This document shows, in pieces, positions 1 through 5,679 of a DNA stretch of 6,589 bases. How positions within the stretch are numbered: the stretch's first letter is position 1; each line of letters begins with the position of its first letter. The DNA is taken from contig CALPZT020000093.1 of NCBI GenBank assembly GCA_943328365.2, forward strand, positions 1 through 6,589, read 5' to 3'. Position numbers and translations under genes: made by a program. The notes under the pieces are model-generated. The model saw nothing but the letters and a program-made list of their open reading frames with translations, was not told where the DNA came from and ran no database searches. This DNA comes from Bifidobacterium breve. Lineage in GTDB: Bacteria > Actinomycetota > Actinomycetes > S36-B12.

Positions 1-1420
1 CCGAACCGGATTCACGCCCGCCGCCCGTTGTCTTCTCGCCGCCGAAGGCGCCTCCGATCTCCGCGCCGGAGGTCCCGATGTTCACGTTGACGATCCCGCA
101 GTCGGACCCCGACGACGACATGAACTCCTCTGCCTCCCGCTGGTCGAGGGTGAAGATGCTGGACGACAGGCCCTGCGGGACGTCGTTCTGCATGGCGATT
201 GCCTCGCTGAGTGTCGAGTAGGCCATGACGTACAGGAGAGGGGCGAAGGTCTCCTCGCGGACGACTGCTGTCTGCATCGGCATTCGCACGAGTGCCGGTC
301 GCATGTAGGCGGTGGGCGAGTCCGGGTCGAGCAGGGTTCCCCCGGCCACGAGCACGCCACCGTCGTCGATAGCCCGCGCGATCGACTCCTGCATCCGGGC
401 TCCGGCTGCGGCACTGATGAGCGGCCCGACGAGGGTGCCCTCATCGAAGGGATCGCCGACCGGAAGCCCGAGGTAGGCCCGTTCGAGACGGTCGACGAGC
501 TCGTCGGCGATCGACTCATGGACGATGACGCGGCGCATGGTCGTGCAGCGCTGGCCCGCAGTCCCGGCGGCCGAGAACACGATCCCGCGGACCGCGAGAT
601 CTAGATCAGCAGAAGGCGCGACGATCGCGGCGTTGTTGCCGCCGAGTTCGAGCAGGGTGCTCCCGAATCGCGCGGCAACCCGGGGCGCGATCTCAGCGCC
701 CATCCGCTCCGAGCCGGTCGCGCTCACGAGCGCGATGCGCGGGTCGTCGATGAGCGCTGCTGCGCTGGATCGGTCGCAGATGACGACCTGATGCACATGG
801 GAGGGTGCGCCGGCTTGGGCGATTGCCCGGTCGAGGATCGCGGAGCAGGCAAGTGAGGTGAGCGGGGTCAGCTCGGAGGGCTTCCAGATGACACTGTCGC
901 CGCAGACGAGGGCGATGGCGGTGTTCCAGGCCCAGACGGCAGCCGGGAAGTTGAAGGCTGAGATGACGGTGACGACGCCGCGCGGGTGCCAGGTCTCCAT
1001 GAGCCGGTGGCCTGGCCGCTCTGACGGCATCGTCCGTCCGTCCAACTGCCGAGACAGGCCAACCGCGAAATCGCAGACATCGATCATCTCCTGGATCTCG
1101 CCGAGGGCCTCGGAGCGGATCTTCCCGACCTCGACCGTCACGAGATCTGCGAGGTCCTCCTTGTGATCCTCGAGGAGTCGGCCGAAGCGCTTGACCAGCG
1201 CACCTCGCTGGGGCGCCGGCACTGCTCGCCATTCGACGAACGCCTCATGCGAGCGAGCGATCACGTCATCGATGTCACCCGGGCTTGCAGCGGCGATGCT
1301 GAACAGGTCCATGCCAATGATGGGGGATCGTGCAGCAACCCCCTCACCCTCGAGAACATGTGCACCGCAGGCGAGGAGCGCACGTCGGGCGATGGTGTCG
1401 AGGTCAGCAGGTGATCGCAT
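1..1420 (-). CDS. amaB: ALDH7-family L-aminoadipate-semialdehyde / piperideine-6-carboxylate dehydrogenase, C-terminus cut by window edge
   Basis: NAD-dependent oxidation of L-aminoadipate semialdehyde (in equilibrium with piperideine-6-carboxylate) to aminoadipate, a cytosolic step of lysine catabolism. About 473 residues are visible from ATG at 1420; the family has about 500-510, so roughly 30-40 are missing off the left edge. Seen: the FNFP oxyanion segment (Asn about 157), WKPSE (180-183; Glu fits NAD rather than NADP preference), general-base Glu 258 in LLELGGNNA, nucleophile Cys 292 in AGQRCTT, EETFAP (389-394), and a C-terminal GTSGAEIGGAFGGEK stretch followed by GGGRESGS. ELGGNNA and the GAEIGGAFGGEK block are typical of ALDH7 (antiquitin) rather than succinate-semialdehyde or betaine-aldehyde dehydrogenases. 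In actinobacteria such genes often lie near lysine aminotransferase (lat) and an Lrp regulator; the adjoining sequence is outside the window. The chosen ATG gives the expected short N-terminus. The gap to the kinase gene upstream is 54 bases. Family is very likely; exact substrate is inferred. Confidence 0.9.
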   Translation of the reverse strand, partial: MRSPADLDTIARRALLACGAHVLEGEGVAARSPIIGMDLFSIAAASPGDIDDVIARSHEAFVEWRAVPAPQRGALVKRFGRLLEDHKEDLADLVTVEVGKIRSEALGEIQEMIDVCDFAVGLSRQLDGRTMPSERPGHRLMETWHPRGVVTVISAFNFPAAVWAWNTAIALVCGDSVIWKPSELTPLTSLACSAILDRAIAQAGAPSHVHQVVICDRSSAAALIDDPRIALVSATGSERMGAEIAPRVAARFGSTLLELGGNNAAIVAPSADLDLAVRGIVFSAAGTAGQRCTTMRRVIVHESIADELVDRLERAYLGLPVGDPFDEGTLVGPLISAAAGARMQESIARAIDDGGVLVAGGTLLDPDSPTAYMRPALVRMPMQTAVVREETFAPLLYVMAYSTLSEAIAMQNDVPQGLSSSIFTLDQREAEEFMSSSGSDCGIVNVNIGTSGAEIGGAFGGEKTTGGGRESGS

Positions 1421-1426
1421 GCGAGC

Positions 1427-1454
1427 AGTCTGCCCGGTTGCCCCGGATGTGCAA
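1427..1454 (-). promoter_or_regulatory. candidate leaderless promoter for the aldehyde dehydrogenase
   Basis: On the minus strand TTGCAC (1449-1454) resembles a -35 box. It is followed after 16 bases by CAGACT (1427-1432), a weak -10 box keeping A at position 2 and T at position 6. The -10 ends 6 bases before the ATG at 1420, so transcription would start at or next to the start codon, a layout common in mycobacteria and their relatives. There is no clear Shine-Dalgarno sequence before this ATG, which agrees with a leaderless message. Short weak matches like this also arise by chance. Confidence 0.3.
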
Positions 1455-1474
1455 GGCTCAGCCCTCGTGCAGAC

Positions 1475-3376
1475 CTAGATGATGCGGATCGTGACCGCGC
1501 TGCCCTTGGGGATCTGGGTCCCCGCGGGGGGATCCTGCGAGTAGACCCGGTCGAGCGGAGTCGCCTCCGCCTCGAGCACCCGCGCCTTGAGCCCGAGGCG
1601 CTTGAGGTCGCTGATCGCCCGACTCTTGGGCGAATCGATGAGGTTTGGGACGGTGACGGGGGGCGGGCCCTTTGAGGTGACGATCGACACCCGGCTGCCA
1701 GAACTCACGACGGTGCCTGCCTTCGGCGACATGGAGATCACCTCGCCCTTCGCCACTGCCTCGGAGAACTTCGAGTCGGCGGAGACATCGAGGCCGAGAC
1801 CGGAGAGGATGCGCTTGGCCGCACCAGCCTTGCGCCCGACGACATCGGGGAGCGGCACCGGCTTGGCGCCCTTGGAGACGACAATGTCGACGGTCGTGTC
1901 GCGCTTCACCTCAGCGCCGATGGCGGGGTCGGTCTCGGTGACCTTGCCTGCCGCGACGGTGTCGTCGAAGGACTGCTTCGAAGCGCCGACCGTGAGGCCT
2001 GCGCCGGTGATTTCGGCTGCGGCATCGGCCGCAGACAAGCCCCGCACATCGGGAACGGCGAAGCGCTCGGGGCCGCGGGAGAGGACCACACCGACGGACC
2101 CGCCCTCTCGGACATCGAAGCCGGGCGCCGGATCGCTGCTCACGATGAGGTCCGCGGCGACATCCTCGCTGAATGCCGTATCGGTGACGGTGAGGGTGAG
2201 TCCAGCGGACGCGAGTACCTGCTCGGCCTCGGACTGAGTGAGGCCGACAACTGTCGGGGCGGCAATGAATGAGGCCTGTCCGACCGCGAGGTACCAACCG
2301 CCAAAGGCGGCTACAGCGACCGTAAGGGCGATGAGAGCGGTGATCGTGAGTCGTCTGCGCCTGCGGGGGTGCGCCACCGGAAGTGGTCCGGATGCGCGGC
2401 TCGGGGGAACAGGAGCCTGCTTGCGCCCTTGCCCTGGCGGAGGGCCGTTCTTGCGACGGCCTGAACCCGCTGCTGCCGTCGAGTCGACGACGAGCGTTGC
2501 GCGCGAATCGGTGAACGGCCGAGCGGGTGGCAGTGTCGTCCGGACCCGGCGCACGTCGGCAAGGAAATCGATCGCCCGCTGATACCGAAGCTTGGGATCT
2601 CGGCGGGTCGCGGTGACGACGAGGGCGTCGATCTCCGGGGGAATCCCGGCCCGGGACCGCGACGGTGAGGGCACGTCGCTGTTCACATGCTTGTACGCCA
2701 CGGCGAGCGGGCTGTCGCCGTCATGGGGGACATCACCGGTCACCATCTCGTACAGGAGGATCCCGGCCGCGTAGACATCGGACCGGCCATCGGCATCGCC
2801 GTGCTCGACCTGCTCGGGCGAGAGGTAGGCGACCGTGCCGATGATGAGGCCGGTGGTCGCACTCGTGTTGTTCGTGGACAGCGCCCTCGCCAGGCCGAAG
2901 TCGGCGACCTTCACTCGTCCGTCATCGGAGATGAGGACATTCTCGGGCTTGATGTCGCGGTGGACGAAGCCGGCGGCGTGCGCGGCGGCCAGGCCTTCGA
3001 GGACTGGTTCGAGCATGACGAGGGCTTGCTCGCCGGAGAGCGGCCCGAACTGGTGGATGACATCGCGAAGATTGCGCCCCGGGACGTACTCCATTGCGAG
3101 GTAGATGAGCCCGGCCGCGGTGCCCTGGTCGTAGACCGCGACCACATGGGGATGGGTCAGGCGCGCCGCCGACTTGGCCTCGCGGTGGAACCGGGCGACG
3201 AAGTCTGGATCCTCGGCGAGATGGCGGTGCATGACCTTGAGTGCGACGACGCGGTCGAGCCGAAGGTCGAGCGCCTGGTAGACGGTTGCCATGCCGCCGC
3301 GGGCGAGCAGTGCGAGCACCTGATAGCGCTCATCGATCGTCTGACCGACGAGTGCTTCCTGCGCAGACGTCACCAC
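1475..3376 (-). CDS. pknL: PknL-like transmembrane Ser/Thr protein kinase with four PASTA domains
   Basis: Membrane receptor kinase of 633 residues, one transmembrane pass. The cytoplasmic Hanks kinase domain spans about 13-280: Gly loop LARGGMATV (24-32), ATP-anchoring Lys 47 in VALK, helix-C Glu 66, catalytic HRD 139-141, DFG 159-161, a Thr/Ser-rich activation loop (169-175) and SPE 186-188. A proline- and basic-rich linker (about 281-342) leads to a membrane helix (343-365). Outside follow four PASTA repeats (about 371-435, 438-503, 506-570, 573-633), which in this family bind peptidoglycan fragments or lipid II. Start chosen: GTG at 3376, preceded 8 bases earlier by AGGA; a longer frame reaching 3466 would overlap the upstream gene and add a low-complexity Arg/Ser-rich tail. 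The symbol rests on context: pknL lies next to mptA in mycobacteria. M. tuberculosis PknL lacks PASTA domains, whereas I recall corynebacterial PknL carrying them; PknB is the alternative, but none of its usual neighbours (pknA, rodA, pbpA, pstP) is here. Confidence 0.88.
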   Translation of the reverse strand: MVTSAQEALVGQTIDERYQVLALLARGGMATVYQALDLRLDRVVALKVMHRHLAEDPDFVARFHREAKSAARLTHPHVVAVYDQGTAAGLIYLAMEYVPGRNLRDVIHQFGPLSGEQALVMLEPVLEGLAAAHAAGFVHRDIKPENVLISDDGRVKVADFGLARALSTNNTSATTGLIIGTVAYLSPEQVEHGDADGRSDVYAAGILLYEMVTGDVPHDGDSPLAVAYKHVNSDVPSPSRSRAGIPPEIDALVVTATRRDPKLRYQRAIDFLADVRRVRTTLPPARPFTDSRATLVVDSTAAAGSGRRKNGPPPGQGRKQAPVPPSRASGPLPVAHPRRRRRLTITALIALTVAVAAFGGWYLAVGQASFIAAPTVVGLTQSEAEQVLASAGLTLTVTDTAFSEDVAADLIVSSDPAPGFDVREGGSVGVVLSRGPERFAVPDVRGLSAADAAAEITGAGLTVGASKQSFDDTVAAGKVTETDPAIGAEVKRDTTVDIVVSKGAKPVPLPDVVGRKAGAAKRILSGLGLDVSADSKFSEAVAKGEVISMSPKAGTVVSSGSRVSIVTSKGPPPVTVPNLIDSPKSRAISDLKRLGLKARVLEAEATPLDRVYSQDPPAGTQIPKGSAVTIRII

Positions 3377-3384
3377 GATCGTGA

Positions 3385-3388
3385 TCCT
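3385..3388 (-). promoter_or_regulatory. ribosome binding site that sets the kinase start
   Basis: AGGA on the minus strand, 8 bases before GTG 3376 and 11 before the second GTG at 3373. The spacing favours the first GTG. The site overlaps the TAG stop of the upstream NadR-like gene, so the two genes are likely translated from one message. Confidence 0.55.
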
Positions 3389-4004
3389 ATTTCGCAGGAT
3401 CGCTCGCGGGCGGCTGCCACGCGCGGAACGGGGGGATCGCGAGCCCATTGAGCGCGGCCTGGGCAATCGCGAGTCGGTGCTCGGGGCTTCCCGAGAGCTC
3501 GATGACGTCGATCCCCGCAGGCGTGAGGTCGTCTCGAACGAACATGGCGATCCGCTCGTCGACGAGTGCTCGGTACTCCGGCCCGTCGCGCTGGCCGGGA
3601 TCAGCGACCCAGGGGATGTCGGGCCTGCACCACAGGACGAGGTCGTAGCGAGCGGCGTGCTCGACGCCCTCGGGCAGGAGCGTGCCGTCTGCGTAGTACA
3701 CGTCGGAGTACAGGGCAGTCATGGCCGGCATCGGATCTGCAATGACAAGTCGCGTGCCGGGGGAGGCGATGAGCGAGTCCTCCCGTGCCATCTGGGTGTG
3801 CATCACCCGCCTCTGCTCCGCCTGAGCGGGAACCCGGCCGTGCTCGGCGACGAATTCGCGGAGGACCTCGTGGGCGACGACGCCGGCAAGGAGCTCGGCG
3901 AGAGCCGTTGCGGTCGTGGACTTGCCTGTGCACTCACCGCCGATGAGGCCGATCCGCGCGATGTTCTCGGGCCGAGAGATGTTCTCGGGCCGAGAGATGT
4001 CCAT
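3387..4004 (-). CDS. P-loop ATPase resembling the ribosylnicotinamide kinase domain of NadR
   Basis: Cytosolic protein of 205 residues with one P-loop nucleotide-kinase domain of the AAA_28 / NadR-C type. Walker A is GGECTGKS (22-29), matching the GGESSGKS form usual in NadR. HEVLREF (45-51) fits the substrate-side E-x-x-R segment, VIADP (87-91) gives the Walker-B-like Asp 90, and YDLVLWCRPDIPWVADPGQRD (120-140) matches the family's DxPW-x-x-D-x-x-R lid region, followed by a GSPEHRL motif (172-178). NadR-type enzymes phosphorylate nicotinamide riboside to NMN. This protein lacks the adenylyltransferase and helix-turn-helix domains of full NadR, so kinase activity on nicotinamide riboside is an inference. 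Start chosen: ATG 4004, because an in-frame start at 4103 would run through crtYc. The N-terminus carries a duplicated ISRPEN hexapeptide (residues 3-14) made by an 18-bp tandem repeat. The stop lies 10 bases before the kinase start, suggesting an operon. Confidence 0.8.
   Translation of the reverse strand: MDISRPENISRPENIARIGLIGGECTGKSTTATALAELLAGVVAHEVLREFVAEHGRVPAQAEQRRVMHTQMAREDSLIASPGTRLVIADPMPAMTALYSDVYYADGTLLPEGVEHAARYDLVLWCRPDIPWVADPGQRDGPEYRALVDERIAMFVRDDLTPAGIDVIELSGSPEHRLAIAQAALNGLAIPPFRAWQPPASDPAK
3961..3996. repeat. perfect 18-bp tandem duplication, each unit containing a 13-bp palindrome
   Basis: Two identical copies of ATGTTCTCGGGCCGAGAG (3961-3978 and 3979-3996), followed by the first four bases of a third (3997-4000). 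Each contains the inverted repeat TCTCGG-G-CCGAGA (3965-3977 and 3983-3995), so the two palindrome centres are 18 bp apart. On the minus strand it encodes the doubled ISRPEN near the N-terminus of the NadR-like protein. On the plus strand it lies 25-60 bases upstream of the crtYc start. It may be simple replication slippage or a pair of regulator-binding sites. Confidence 0.9.
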
Positions 4005-4006
4005 AC

Positions 4007-4013
4007 GAGAGGA
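4007..4013 (+). promoter_or_regulatory. ribosome binding site of crtYc
   Basis: GAGAGGA ends 7 bases before ATG 4021. It is the best Shine-Dalgarno match in the window and decides the start of crtYc against the longer in-frame start at 3916, which would run across the opposite gene and the tandem repeat. Confidence 0.65.
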
Positions 4014-4015
4014 TA
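4010..4015 (-). promoter_or_regulatory. candidate -10 box for leaderless transcription of the NadR-like gene
   Basis: TATCCT on the minus strand matches the actinobacterial TANNNT -10 consensus and ends 5 bases before ATG 4004, so the message would begin at or beside the A of the start codon. No Shine-Dalgarno sequence is visible upstream of this ATG, which fits leaderless initiation. At the usual spacing the -35 position reads CCAGCG, which is not a good match. Confidence 0.35.
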
Positions 4016-4020
4016 GAGCC

Positions 4021-4356
4021 ATGGATCCTGGACGCTGGTCGTATGTCGCGGTCCTCTGCTTCGTGCTCATCGGCTGCCTGTGGCTGGAGTTCGCGCTCCG
4101 CACGCGGGTGCTCGTGCGAACGCGCAGGCTGCTCGCCAGCCTTGTCGTCCCGCTCGTGGTGTTCTACGCCTGGGATATGTACGCCATCGCATCGGGTCAC
4201 TGGACCTTCGATCCCGACCGGATTCTTGGCGTGACCCTGCCCGGCGGCGTGCCGCTCGACGAGATCCTCTTCTTCATGGTCATCCCGCTTGCGTCGATCC
4301 TCACCCTGGAGGCTGTCCGTTCGGTGCGCGGATGGAAGGCGGGTGACGAGGCGTGA
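4021..4356 (+). CDS. crtYc: lycopene cyclase, first subunit (CrtYc/CarR-type domain)
   Basis: Small membrane protein of 111 residues, one half of the heterodimeric lycopene cyclase of actinobacteria, which closes the rings at the ends of linear carotenoids in the cytoplasmic membrane. Three membrane helices are apparent (about 6-27, 37-58, 80-99). Between the second and third lies the conserved HWTFDPDRILG stretch (60-70), then PLDEILFF (78-85), the equivalent of the family's PLEE-x-x-FF motif with the first Glu replaced by Asp 80. Size and topology match the roughly 100-125-residue subunits. Start ATG 4021 has a good ribosome binding site. The stop overlaps the next start (GTGA at 4353-4356), so the two subunits are probably made by coupled translation. 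Sequence alone does not say whether the enzyme is a C40 beta-cyclase (CrtYc/Yd) or a C50 cyclase (CrtYe/Yf, LbtA/B). Confidence 0.88.
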   Translation: MDPGRWSYVAVLCFVLIGCLWLEFALRTRVLVRTRRLLASLVVPLVVFYAWDMYAIASGHWTFDPDRILGVTLPGGVPLDEILFFMVIPLASILTLEAVRSVRGWKAGDEA

Positions 4357-4736
4357 CCTATACGCAGCTCGGTATCGTCGCGGTCGTCGTCGTCATCGCG
4401 GTTGACCTGTGGGGGGTTCGGACCAGGCTCGTGACCCGACGGGTGTTCTGGGTGTCGTACGCGATCATCGTCTTCTTCCAGCTCATCACGAACGGCATGT
4501 TCACCGGCTTCGGCATCGTCCGCTACTCGGGCGATGCGATCATCGGAGGATCCTCCCCGGACGTCGGGCCACCGGCCTTCATCGGCGACGGCAGGCTTGT
4601 CTTCGCGCCGGTCGAGGACCTGCTCTTCGGGTTTGCGCTCGTCCTGCTCTCGCTGTGCGGCTGGATCTGGCTCGGACGCCGCGGCCTCGAGCGAACGCCG
4701 ACGTCAGGCCCGCCAATCTGGCGCCGGCCTAACTGA
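4353..4736 (+). CDS. crtYd: lycopene cyclase, second subunit (CrtYd-type domain)
   Basis: Membrane protein of 127 residues, the partner of the preceding cyclase subunit. Three helices are apparent (about 5-21, 31-48, 89-108). The loop before the last helix contains ITNGMFTGFGIVRYS (45-59) and the family motif PVEDLLFGFA (86-95), with the acidic pair Glu 88-Asp 89 corresponding to the paired acids of PLEE in the first subunit. GTG 4353 is the start because it overlaps the crtYc stop by four bases; the only nearby purine-rich stretches (GGAAGG at 4334-4339, GAGG at 4348-4351) are poorly spaced, which supports translational coupling. The last eight bases overlap the end of crtB on the opposite strand. 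No crtEb/lbtC-type prenyltransferase gene, which would suggest C50 carotenoids, is in the window. Confidence 0.86.
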   Translation: MTYTQLGIVAVVVVIAVDLWGVRTRLVTRRVFWVSYAIIVFFQLITNGMFTGFGIVRYSGDAIIGGSSPDVGPPAFIGDGRLVFAPVEDLLFGFALVLLSLCGWIWLGRRGLERTPTSGPPIWRRPN

Positions 4737-5679
4737 TCGGATGCAGTCCTTCTACGTGACCCGGTCCGTAGATGCGCCGGGCCCTTCTCGCCCGTGCCCA
4801 TGCTGGCAGTGCCACCTGCAGGCGTCGCCGCATCGGCACGCTCGCCCGCTTCGTGAAGACCTCGTAGTCGATCCGCTCGACCTCGTCGACGATGCCGCAG
4901 TAGAGCACCCGAGCAGCCTCGATGCAGTCGCGTGACGACGGGTGAAGGAGCGCGATGCCCCCCCGAGATTGCTCTTCGAGGTCGCGCACCCGGGCGATCT
5001 GGAAGCGGAGCGCGTCCTTGATCGCCGGCGTGGCGACCCGGGCCTCGAGGTCCTCGCGCGTGACGCCGAATGCGGCGAGCTCGTCGAGCGGCAGGTAGAC
5101 GCGTCCGCGATCGAGATCCTCGCTGACATCGCGAACGAAGTTCGCGAGCTGGAACGCGACCCCGAGGTCCTTCGCACGCTCGAAGGCCTCCGGAGCCGAG
5201 GGCTCGAGAATCGGGATCATCTGGAGCCCGATCACCGCGGCGGACCCGTAGACGTACTCGTAGAGAGCCGGGTAATCGGCGTAACCGGTGACCGTGAGGT
5301 CCATGCGCATTGAATGAAGGAAGGCGGTGAAGTAGTCGACCGGGATATCCCAGCGCAGGACGGTGTCGACGACGGCGCGGCAGACATCGTCATCGGAGTA
5401 CCCGCGGCCGAGATCATCGAGGAACTGCTCGCCCCAGCCGACGAGCCAGTCGCTCTTCTCCGCATCGGTGAGCGTGGAGCTCAGGTCGTCGACGATCTCG
5501 TCGGCGTAGCGGGCAAATCCATACAGCGCATGGACATAGGGACGCTTGCCCGGGGGGAGGAGCAGGGTCGCGAGGTAGTACGTCTTGCCGTGGGCAGCGT
5601 TCAACTGCCTGCAGCGCTCGTACGAGGCGCGCATGCGGGGATCGGTGATGCGGGCTGCGTCCAGGTCTCGAGAGCTCAC
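4729..5679 (-). CDS. crtB: phytoene synthase (squalene/phytoene synthase family)
   Basis: Condenses two geranylgeranyl diphosphates head to head into phytoene, the first committed step to C40 carotenoids; Mg-dependent, cytosolic or membrane-associated. 316 residues, the usual length. The first Asp-rich motif is DEIVD (60-64) after YGFARYA. The second is DVSED (184-188) in QLANFVRDVSEDLDRGRVYLP (177-197), the standard family signature. The N-terminal LNAAHGKTYYLAT (26-38) is typical of actinobacterial phytoene synthases and supports GTG 5679 as start. That GTG overlaps the stop of the mannosyltransferase upstream (GTGA on the minus strand), and no well-spaced Shine-Dalgarno is present (nearest GGA about 11 bases away), so translation is probably coupled. 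A squalene or dehydrosqualene synthase is less likely given the lycopene cyclase genes alongside. No crtI follows it, unlike the common crtB-crtI pair. Confidence 0.92.
   Translation of the reverse strand: MSSRDLDAARITDPRMRASYERCRQLNAAHGKTYYLATLLLPPGKRPYVHALYGFARYADEIVDDLSSTLTDAEKSDWLVGWGEQFLDDLGRGYSDDDVCRAVVDTVLRWDIPVDYFTAFLHSMRMDLTVTGYADYPALYEYVYGSAAVIGLQMIPILEPSAPEAFERAKDLGVAFQLANFVRDVSEDLDRGRVYLPLDELAAFGVTREDLEARVATPAIKDALRFQIARVRDLEEQSRGGIALLHPSSRDCIEAARVLYCGIVDEVERIDYEVFTKRASVPMRRRLQVALPAWARARRARRIYGPGHVEGLHPIS
4751..4772. other. hairpin just past crtYd, within the 3' end of crtB
   Basis: TCTACG (4751-4756) pairs with CGTAGA (4767-4772) and GAC (4758-4760) with GTC (4764-4766) around a CCG loop, with a single bulged T at 4757. 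It begins 14 bases after the crtYd stop and could end or stabilise the plus-strand message. No U-tract follows on either strand, so it is not a standard intrinsic terminator, and it lies in crtB coding sequence. Confidence 0.25.

Noticed and set aside
693..1232. Minus-strand 179-codon frame inside the aldehyde dehydrogenase
   Set aside because: A frame-shifted shadow, rich in Arg and Pro; the true frame reads through with all ALDH motifs intact, so there is no frameshift.
2687..3451. Plus-strand open frame of 254 codons opposite the kinase gene
   Set aside because: It mirrors the kinase domain on the other strand, has no recognisable fold or ribosome binding site, and is explained by GC-rich codon bias lacking stops in the antisense frame.
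3480..3495. Perfect 6-bp stem with 4-base loop (CTCGGG-GCTT-CCCGAG)
   Set aside because: It lies within the NadR-like coding sequence, has no following U-tract and encodes the family's GSPEHRL-type motif, so coding constraint or chance explains it.
3916..4020. Longer crtYc starting at 3916
   Set aside because: The extra residues run antisense to the P-loop region of the NadR-like gene and across the tandem repeat; ATG 4021 has a strong ribosome binding site and the expected length.
4005..4103. N-terminal extension of the NadR-like protein starting at 4103
   Set aside because: It would overlap crtYc by about 80 bases and adds a tail unlike the family, which normally begins a few residues before the P-loop.
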